The notes beneath the pieces were generated by a model. That model ran no database searches and was not told the DNA's origin. It saw only the letters and a program-made list of their open reading frames with translations. Both the position numbers and the translations under genes were made by a program. From positions 1 to 12,920 of the forward strand of contig DJWY01000010.1 of assembly GCA_002448305.1 (NCBI GenBank): a stretch of 12,920 nt of DNA. Reading direction: 5' to 3'. Positions 1 through 4,640 of this stretch are shown piece by piece; the first letter of the stretch is position 1; the number at the start of each line of letters is the position of its first letter. The DNA is from Selenomonadales bacterium UBA7018. GTDB taxonomy: Bacteria; Bacillota; Negativicutes; Selenomonadales; Selenomonadaceae.

Positions 1-13
1 TAATCGTTTATGA

Positions 14-163
14 ACACCTGTTCTAAACATCGAAGCAGAATTTGATTATGGTTATCTTTTGTTTTTTAAAATAGGAGGTCCTAATACTTACACTCGCAAC
101 GGCGAATCTTTGACGCACGAACAAGTTGTAAAAGAAATTAGAGCAATACGCGGCAATTATTAA
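14..163 (+). pseudogene. C-terminal fragment of an unrecognised protein
   Basis: The frame ending in TAA at 161-163 is open back to a TGA at 11-13 and reads as a plausible protein C-terminus: an aromatic stretch (FDYGYLLFFKIGG), then a charged helix-like tail ending in IRAIRGNY. It has no ATG and no well-placed ribosome binding site, so it is not a complete gene. It may be the end of a gene whose upstream part is outside the window and frameshifted or stopped near position 11, or a relic. It is followed directly by a good intrinsic terminator, which supports its being a former gene end. I do not recognise the family. Confidence 0.35.
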
Positions 164-183
164 AAATCAAAGCAAACCAAAAG

Positions 184-211
184 CCCTTCGGCACATGTCG
201 GAGGGTTTTTT
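184..211 (+). terminator. Intrinsic terminator
   Basis: A 9-bp hairpin with two or three G-U pairs (CCCTTCGGC against GTCGGAGGG, 184-205) is followed by six T residues (206-211). The same hairpin with a slightly different loop recurs at 2756-2783, so it is a repeated element in this genome. Confidence 0.85.
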
Positions 212-214
212 CGT

Positions 215-236
215 TTGACGGAGCGGAAAATTTTCA
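215..236 (+). promoter_or_regulatory. Degenerate copy of the TTGACG promoter unit
   Basis: TTGACG followed by GAGCGGAAAATTTTCA matches the -35 side of the promoters at 2088 and 2786, and follows the same terminator as the copy at 2756. The -10 half and the RBS of the unit are missing; the sequence diverges after about 236. It looks like a truncated unit that lost the gene it once drove. Confidence 0.45.
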
Positions 237-275
237 GTTTTTTTATAAACGCAGGGCGATTTTTTTTGCGCAATG

Positions 276-284
276 TGCTATAAT
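276..284 (+). promoter_or_regulatory. Extended -10 promoter of the first HAD phosphatase
   Basis: TGCTATAAT is a perfect extended -10 element (TG at 276-277, TATAAT at 279-284), with no good -35 box. It lies about 30 bp upstream of the ATG, with the RBS AGGAGG at 302-307. The sequence from about 253 to the ATG is almost the same as that upstream of the second phosphatase gene (3377-3441). Confidence 0.8.
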
Positions 285-315
285 CGCGCAGAATCAAATT
301 TAGGAGGTTTTTATC

Positions 316-1374
316 ATGAAAAGGAAGATTTTAGCGGCAATCGCGGCGGGTTTAATCGCTTTTAGCTCGTTCAGTATGGTAGATGCCGCCACTCGCGACG
401 AAATTTCTGCTATTCAAGTCAAAAAACCTAAGGATTTTAAATTCTGGGCTAAAAATTCTGTCGCAAAACAAAAATTAATTGAATATGTGACGGACGTTAC
501 TAATAAAAAGAGCAAAAATTATATTCCGGTAGCGGATAGGATAGCAGTTTTCGACGTTGACGGAACGATTGCTTGCGAAACTGCGCCTTTTTGCTTCGAT
601 TTTATGATGTTCGTTCACCGTGCGCTTGATGACCCGAATTATATCGCCTCCGCGCAGGATAAAGCCAATGCAGAAGCGGTTAAAGCCGCGATTTATAATA
701 AAAATATGACAAACGACGTGCGCCGCAAGCATTGCGAATCAAATGCGAACGTTTTCGCCGGAATGACCGCTGAAGAGTTCGCCGATTACACAAAAAATTA
801 TTTAAAAACGCCTGTCGAAGGTTTTAATAACTTAAAAGTCGGCGAGGCGTTCTATTTGCCGATGATTGAAGTAATTTCGTATCTAAAGGCGAATGATTTT
901 AAAATTTACCTGGTAAGCGGCGCGGATAGGGATTATATGCGCACATCAGCGGAAATTTTGCCAGTCGACGGCATGATTGGCACCGATTATAAGTACGTGG
1001 CGACGAATCAGGGCGAAATTGACGGCATGGATTACACTTTGCAGCCCGAAGACAAAGTTATTCGCGGAAATTTCATTAGCAAAGATATAAATATGAATAA
1101 AGTCAGCAATATGGCGCGAGAAATTGGAAAAAAACCGGTTTTAGCGTTTGGAAATTCGTCCGGTGATAGTTCGATGATAAATTTTTCAATGCGCGGCAAT
1201 AAATATCGAACTGCGGCGTTTTTAGTAATCTGCGACGACGTTGAGCGCGAATTTGGCAACATGAACAAGGCGAATAAATGCATAAAGCTTGCCGATGACA
1301 GCGGCTGGATAAAAATTTCAATGCGCGACGACTTCAAAACCATTTACGGCGATAATGTTACCCGCGAAAAATAA
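316..1374 (+). CDS. Secreted HAD-family acid phosphatase-like hydrolase, copy 1
   Basis: This is a 352-residue protein with a Sec signal peptide (basic MKRK, hydrophobic core, likely cleavage after VDA at residue 24), so it should act in the periplasm or outside. The haloacid dehalogenase fold is shown by motif I (FDVDGT, nucleophile Asp80 and acid/base Asp82), motif II Ser201 in YLVSG, and motif IV at 279-284 (GNSSGD). The C-terminal ICDDVERE and GWIKISMRDDFKTIY segments match a HAD subgroup usually annotated as nonspecific acid phosphatase or haloacid dehalogenase-like hydrolase. Members usually have NSDGD in motif IV; here the first Asp is Ser. The start is fixed by AGGAGG 9 bp upstream and by the signal peptide. 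The gene is monocistronic, with its own promoter and terminator, and is a paralog of the gene at 3439. The substrate cannot be told. Confidence 0.85.
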   Translation: MKRKILAAIAAGLIAFSSFSMVDAATRDEISAIQVKKPKDFKFWAKNSVAKQKLIEYVTDVTNKKSKNYIPVADRIAVFDVDGTIACETAPFCFDFMMFVHRALDDPNYIASAQDKANAEAVKAAIYNKNMTNDVRRKHCESNANVFAGMTAEEFADYTKNYLKTPVEGFNNLKVGEAFYLPMIEVISYLKANDFKIYLVSGADRDYMRTSAEILPVDGMIGTDYKYVATNQGEIDGMDYTLQPEDKVIRGNFISKDINMNKVSNMAREIGKKPVLAFGNSSGDSSMINFSMRGNKYRTAAFLVICDDVEREFGNMNKANKCIKLADDSGWIKISMRDDFKTIYGDNVTREK

Positions 1375-1391
1375 ATTTTGCCAAAAAATTA

Positions 1392-1431
1392 GGGCTAAGC
1401 TCCGGAAATTGGAGTTTAAGCCCATTTTTTT
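1392..1431. terminator. Bidirectional intrinsic terminator
   Basis: An imperfect 12-bp hairpin (GGGCTAAGCTCC against GGAGTTTAAGCCC, 1392-1423, one bulge) is followed by seven T residues on the + strand. On the - strand it is followed by TAATTTTTT (1383-1391). It sits between the convergent phosphatase gene and the RepL-like gene and can serve both. Confidence 0.8.
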
Positions 1432-1831
1432 ATTGCTGATTAGCTTTTTTTAGTTTATTAAGTTCGCGGCGGCGTTTAAGTTCGCGATTTCGTCTAATTT
1501 TCTCGTCTTCAAGCCTCAAACGGCGATTCCATTCCTTAATTCGTGCGTTTTGGTCGCCATTATTCATAACGATATAAGGATTAAGCATAAAATCGGATTT
1601 ATCAGCGAGTTTAAGCTCATGAATGACGATATTATCCTTCAACTAGTGCAGAGCGTTGAAAAAAACGGTTCTACCGAGCTTTAAATCGTATTGAAGCTCA
1701 GATTTTTCGATTTGATAGCCGGTTATGCCGGCATTAGGCTGATGAAAGGCGAGATAGAGGAAAATTTTCAAGATATGAGTGTTAGGAGCGTTGTTGACGG
1801 TGCGAAGGGAGCGTTCGTCGTCGAAAATCAT
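1430..1831 (-). pseudogene. repL: RepL-like plasmid replication initiator with internal amber codon
   Basis: Two ORFs lie end to end in the same frame, 62 codons and 70 codons separated by one TAG at 1643-1645. Read together they make a 133-residue protein starting MIFDDERSL and ending in a basic tail. The middle has the winged-helix layout of RepL replication proteins from Firmicute plasmids. A recognition-helix segment (GRTVFFNALH, stop, LKDNIV) is followed by FMLNPYIVMNNGDQN, which resembles the LMLNPELLMRGDDQK region I recall from staphylococcal RepL. The frame holds on both sides of the TAG, so this is a recent nonsense mutation or, less likely, an amber readthrough. The downstream half could restart at TTG 1640-1642, but would lack the first helices. 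A promoter lies just upstream. RepL is an assignment from memory of the family and was not searched. Confidence 0.6.
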
Positions 1832-1862
1832 AAAATTTCACCACCGAGAGCAATTTTTTTTG

Positions 1863-1871
1863 ATTATAACA
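1863..1871 (-). promoter_or_regulatory. Extended -10 promoter of the RepL-like gene
   Basis: On the - strand this reads TGTTATAAT, a perfect extended -10 element. A weak -35 (TTCAAA) lies 16 bp further upstream, and the ATG at 1831 is about 30 bp downstream. A GGTGG sequence ahead of the ATG is a modest ribosome binding site. Confidence 0.6.
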
Positions 1872-1876
1872 CGTGA

Positions 1877-2087
1877 AAAACGATTTTGAAAGTGAATTTG
1901 GCGGTTTGAAAGGCATTTTTCGGCGCGGAATGAAAAGTCCGCTATAGTGTACTTTTTAAAATGACTAAATGGCGTCATGACACGCTTTTTATAAAATATG
2001 GTAGAAATTGGGCTTAAAAAGTGCTGAAAAATTCGCTACAGCGGATTTTTATAAAAATCATCCGCCATATCGGATTCTTAATTTTCG
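1877..2087. other. Non-coding region between divergent repL-like gene and mntA, with inverted repeats
   Basis: No gene is visible here. It holds the 8-bp palindrome GTCATGAC (1974-1981) inside a 14-bp imperfect inverted repeat (1972-1985). An 11-bp inverted repeat with one mismatch follows at 2027-2050 (AAAAATTCGCT/AGCGGATTTTT). A nested one at 2041-2065 has GCGGAT/ATCCGC ends and an A/T-rich centre. In a plasmid the region beside rep often holds operators or the origin, but no clear iterons are seen. The 2027-2050 hairpin could act as a weak terminator. Confidence 0.4.
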
Positions 2088-2116
2088 TTGACGGAGCGGA
2101 AATTTTTTGCTAAACT
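2088..2116 (+). promoter_or_regulatory. Promoter of the mntA-hepT module
   Basis: TTGACG (2088-2093), a 17-bp spacer and TAAACT (2111-2116), preceded by TG for an extended -10. The RBS GGAGG at 2123-2127 and the ATG at 2136 follow closely, giving a very short leader. From about 2082 to the ATG this unit differs from that of the relB-yoeB module (2780-2836) at only three positions. Confidence 0.8.
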
Positions 2117-2135
2117 TTCTTCGGAGGCGATAAAA

Positions 2136-2423
2136 ATGCTGACAACAGAAGAAATAACAAAAACGGTAGAAAAAACAGCTCCGAAGTACGGAATAAAGAA
2201 AGTAAAGTTATTTGGTTCGCGAGCGACGAAAAATTTTCGAGAAAACAGCGACGTAGATTTGATAGTTGAATTTGAAACGAGTACGGTATCATTATTTGTT
2301 TTGGCGAGTTTGATGAATGAATTGGAAGAAAAGTTCGGAGTAAACGTAGATATAATACATGGACCGCTAAAAAAAGACAGTATGCTGGAAATAGGAAAGG
2401 AAATTGAAATATATGCAGCATAG
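2136..2423 (+). CDS. mntA: MntA-type nucleotidyltransferase antitoxin
   Basis: This 95-residue protein of the minimal nucleotidyltransferase family carries the signature GSX10DXD exactly: Gly27-Ser28, then Asp39 and Asp41 in SDVDLIVEF. The third carboxylate is Asp72 in VNVDII. In characterised MntA/HepT pairs the antitoxin uses ATP to AMPylate a tyrosine in the HEPN toxin and so silences it. A longer reading from TTG 2088 would start inside the promoter. The ATG at 2136 has GGAGG 8 bp upstream and gives a normal family length. The gene overlaps the start of hepT by 11 bp, as expected for translational coupling. All catalytic residues are present, so the antitoxin looks functional although its partner is broken. 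Confidence 0.88.
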   Translation: MLTTEEITKTVEKTAPKYGIKKVKLFGSRATKNFRENSDVDLIVEFETSTVSLFVLASLMNELEEKFGVNVDIIHGPLKKDSMLEIGKEIEIYAA

Positions 2424-2748
2424 AGAGCGAATTGCGCTGGAAAAAATATGCTCGAAAATAGATTTAGCTATGAAATTCGTAGAAAAAATAACGCCGGAAG
2501 AATTTTTAGCAGATGAAAAAACAAAAAGGGCAGTAGGAATGACGGCAATAAATATCGGCGAACTAACAAAGCATTTAACAATGGAATTCAGAGAAAATTA
2601 TCCGCAAGTGGAATGAAAAAGTGCGTCGCGATTCAGAGATATAGTTGCGCATAAGTATGAAACGCTGAATATGCTCGATGTATATGAGACAGTGACAAAA
2701 GATTTTCCGAAAATGAAATTACAGATAGAAAAAATGCTTGAACAGTAA
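2413..2748 (+). pseudogene. hepT: HepT-like HEPN toxin, nonsense mutation before the catalytic motif
   Basis: Starting at ATG 2413 (preceded by AGGAAAGG), the frame reads MQHRERIALEKI and continues to a TGA at 2614-2616. After the TGA the same frame stays open to TAA 2746-2748 and carries the HEPN RNase signature RX4HXY (R-DIVA-H-K-Y, nt 2635-2658) and a helical C-terminus. The family normally has a tryptophan just before this part (VEW or VPW), so TGG to TGA is the simplest explanation. The truncated product lacks the catalytic Arg and His and the Tyr that MntA modifies, so it should be harmless. Other genes here use TGG for Trp and have no internal TGA, so a recoded TGA is unlikely. A TTG at 2404 is an alternative start. 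Confidence 0.8.
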
Positions 2749-2755
2749 AAAAAAG

Positions 2756-2783
2756 CCCTTCGGCGGTGTGTCGGAGGGTTTTT
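2756..2783 (+). terminator. Intrinsic terminator after hepT
   Basis: The hairpin CCCTTCGGC/GTCGGAGGG (2756-2778) has a 5-nt loop and is followed by five T residues, starting 8 bp after the hepT TAA. It is the same hairpin as at 184-211, and the next promoter begins within 3 bp of its T-run. Confidence 0.85.
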
Positions 2784-2785
2784 CG

Positions 2786-2814
2786 TTGACGGAGCAGAAA
2801 TTTTTTGCTAGACT
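2786..2814 (+). promoter_or_regulatory. Promoter of the relB-yoeB module
   Basis: TTGACG (2786-2791), a 17-bp spacer and TAGACT (2809-2814), with TG in the extended -10 position. The RBS GGAGG at 2821-2825 precedes the ATG at 2834. It is near-identical to the mntA promoter/RBS unit. Confidence 0.8.
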
Positions 2815-2833
2815 TTCGTCGGAGGCGATAAAA

Positions 2834-3094
2834 ATGACAGAAACAATAAGCATATCGATTGATAGCAAGGATTTGGAAGAATTTAAAGAGAAAACAGGAC
2901 TTACAATCGGCGAATGCATAAAATTATTAATAGATAATGTAAAATACGGCGGAAAATTGAGATTAGACCCATTCTGGAGCGAAGAAAATCAAAAACACCT
3001 GCAAAAATCGATTCGCGAAATGGAAGAAGGCAAAAATGTAGTAAAGTTCACGGCGGAAGAATGGGAGAAATTCGTAAATAAACAAGATATTTAG
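2834..3094 (+). CDS. RelB/DinJ-family antitoxin
   Basis: An 86-residue protein. The N-terminus (TETISISIDSKDLEEFKE, then TGLTIGECIKLLIDNV) is a ribbon-helix-helix DNA-binding domain of the RelB/DinJ type. The C-terminal part (DPFWSEENQKHLQKSI, then EGKNVVKF) is the extended segment that wraps the toxin. It should bind and block the YoeB-type toxin and repress its own promoter. The ATG at 2834 follows the shared promoter/RBS unit; upstream in-frame codons run through the terminator and promoter and are not part of the gene. It overlaps the toxin frame by 17 bp. The gene looks intact. Confidence 0.82.
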   Translation: MTETISISIDSKDLEEFKEKTGLTIGECIKLLIDNVKYGGKLRLDPFWSEENQKHLQKSIREMEEGKNVVKFTAEEWEKFVNKQDI

Positions 3095-3341
3095 TGATAG
3101 TGCCTTTGAAAGCTATCTTTATTGGCAAACGCAGGACAAAAAAACGTTGCGGAAGATAAACAATCTGCTGCAAGACATAGACAGGAACGGCTATAATTGC
3201 ATAGGCAAGCCGGAACCGCTGAAAGGTGACAAATCTGGCTGGTGGAGCGTCCGAATCGATGAAAAGAATCGTTTGATATTCAAAATCGAAAATGACGCGA
3301 TAGAAATAACGCAATGCGGCACACATTACGGCGACAAATAA
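3078..3341 (+). pseudogene. yoeB: YoeB/Txe-family mRNA interferase with ATA in place of the start codon
   Basis: The frame is open from just after TAA 3075-3077 and reads, from ATA 3078, an 87-residue protein of normal YoeB length: (I)NKIFSDSAFESYLYWQ, a KKTLRKIN segment, then IGKPEPLK. Counted from the ATA, Glu46, Arg65, His83 and Tyr84 fall at the same numbers as the catalytic residues of E. coli YoeB, so this is almost certainly the original start, once ATG. GGAG lies 10 bp upstream. The only other in-frame start is TTG at 3147, which would drop the first 23 residues. YoeB cuts mRNA in the ribosomal A site. Here it is probably silenced, or made at a very low level from a rare AUA start, while its antitoxin is intact. 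Confidence 0.82.
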
Positions 3342-3399
3342 ATTTCAATGAAAATTTTCCGCTCTAACATAAATTTAGGGCGATTTTTTTTGCGCAATG

Positions 3400-3408
3400 T
3401 GCTATAAT
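3400..3408 (+). promoter_or_regulatory. Extended -10 promoter of the second HAD phosphatase
   Basis: TGCTATAAT again forms a perfect extended -10 (TATAAT 3403-3408). The RBS AGGAGG is at 3426-3431 and the ATG at 3439. The sequence from about 3377 to the ATG matches the region upstream of the first phosphatase gene with only a few differences. Confidence 0.8.
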
Positions 3409-3438
3409 CGCGAAGAATCAAATTTAGGAGGTTTTATC

Positions 3439-4515
3439 ATGAAGAAAAAGATTTTAGCGGCGATAGCGGCGGGATTAATCGCGTTAAGCTCGTTTAGTGC
3501 AGTCGATGCCGCGTCACGCGAAGAAGTTGCCGCGATTAACGTTCAAACCGCGTCCGATTTCCAATTTTGGAACGAAAATTCGCCTGTTTTAGCTAAAATC
3601 GTCGATTTCGTCGAGGATACGACAAATCCTTACAGCGAAAATTTCATTCCGCCCGAAGATAGGGTTGCGACGTTCGATATGGACGGAACTTTTTACTGCG
3701 AAACCGCGCCGCTCTATTTTCAAGAGATGATGTTCTTTGAACGTGTCTTAAATGACAAAAATTACACCGCGCCGAAGAAATGGATTAATTTTGCAAAGAA
3801 AATTCAGCCGAAAATCTACGCGAAAGAGAAATTGACGCCCGCCGAAAGCAAAATGTATATCGAAGGGCTTTCTGCGGTCTATTCCGGCATGACTGACGAA
3901 GATTATCGCGCTTACGTCCGCAAATTCATGCAAACCAGCGAAGATGGCTTCACAAATCTCAAGCGCGGCGAGGCATTTTTCCTGCCAATGGTAGAAATTA
4001 TCTCGTATCTGACGAATAACGGCTTCAACGTCTACATAAACACCGGTTGCGGCGTCTCAACTACGCGCGAACTCGTCAACGGCGTCATTCCTATTCAATT
4101 CGACAGAATTTTGGGTACGGATATAGTATATACGTCGGCAAATATGGGCAAAGACGCGCCCGGCGACCATTTTTATGACCGCTACAAGGAAAAAATCGTC
4201 ATTTCCGGCAAAAATTTTATCCCAAATCTTAAAACGGTTAAAATCTTTTCCATAATTAACCAAATCGGTAAAAAACCGGTGCTTGCGTTCGGAAATTCGA
4301 CTGGCGATAGCGGAATGTTGGAATATACGTTGCAGGACAATAAATATCGTTCTGAAGCGTTCTTTGTAATCTGCGACGACGTGGAACGCGAACGCGGCAA
4401 CCTTGAACGCGCTAAAAATGATAGAAAATTAGCCGAAAAGCGCGGTTGGAATCCAATTTCGATGCGAAACGACTTCAAAACGATTTACGGCGACAAAGTT
4501 AAGCTTGCGAAATAA
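3439..4515 (+). CDS. Secreted HAD-family acid phosphatase-like hydrolase, copy 2
   Basis: A 358-residue paralog of the gene at 316. It has a nearly identical signal peptide (MKKKILAAIAAG to VDA at 24), motif I FDMDGT with Asp80 and Asp82 at the same positions, motif II Thr202 (INTG), and motif IV 285-290 (GNSTGD). The C-terminal ICDDVERE and GWNPISMRNDFKTIY segments are shared. The cap region between about residues 95 and 170 and the middle around 205-255 differ most, which suggests a different substrate. An ATG at 3397 is in frame, but it lies across the promoter -10 and would hide the signal peptide behind 14 residues. The ATG at 3439 with AGGAGG 7 bp upstream is the true start. It is monocistronic, with its own terminator. 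Confidence 0.85.
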   Translation: MKKKILAAIAAGLIALSSFSAVDAASREEVAAINVQTASDFQFWNENSPVLAKIVDFVEDTTNPYSENFIPPEDRVATFDMDGTFYCETAPLYFQEMMFFERVLNDKNYTAPKKWINFAKKIQPKIYAKEKLTPAESKMYIEGLSAVYSGMTDEDYRAYVRKFMQTSEDGFTNLKRGEAFFLPMVEIISYLTNNGFNVYINTGCGVSTTRELVNGVIPIQFDRILGTDIVYTSANMGKDAPGDHFYDRYKEKIVISGKNFIPNLKTVKIFSIINQIGKKPVLAFGNSTGDSGMLEYTLQDNKYRSEAFFVICDDVERERGNLERAKNDRKLAEKRGWNPISMRNDFKTIYGDKVKLAK

Positions 4516-4534
4516 AAATTTATAAAAATTTAAA

Positions 4535-4566
4535 GCCTTCCTGTAATTGGAGGGCAAATTTTTTTG
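4535..4566 (+). terminator. Intrinsic terminator after the second phosphatase gene
   Basis: A 7-bp hairpin (GCCTTCC/GGAGGGC, 4535-4555) is followed by AAA and eight T residues (4559-4566), 20 bp after the stop codon. Confidence 0.8.
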
Positions 4567-4572
4567 CAAAGC

Positions 4573-4601
4573 TTGATAATTTCCGCGATATGGTGTTTAA
4601 T
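4573..4601 (+). promoter_or_regulatory. Promoter of the RTX-like giant gene
   Basis: TTGATA (4573-4578), a 17-bp spacer and TTTAAT (4596-4601), each 5 of 6 to consensus. Transcription would start near 4608, after the upstream in-frame ATG at 4590. This supports translation from 4641, which has AAAGGAGAGG at 4623-4632. Confidence 0.65.
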
Positions 4602-4640
4602 GAACAGGAAAAAATTTTATTCAAAGGAGAGGAAGCTTTT

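Noticed and set aside
1972..1985. Palindrome GTCATGAC as a replication-origin iteron
   Set aside because: Only one copy is visible, and no repeated iteron series is present; kept as an unassigned inverted repeat.
2614..2616. TGA read as tryptophan (genetic code 4 or 25) to explain the hepT stop
   Set aside because: thiC, the RTX gene, relB, yoeB and both phosphatases encode Trp as TGG and have no in-frame TGA. One TGA in a toxin is better explained by a nonsense mutation.
4590..4640. Upstream ATG at 4590 as the RTX gene start
   Set aside because: The best promoter would start transcription near 4608, after this ATG, and the strong AAAGGAGAGG lies before ATG 4641.
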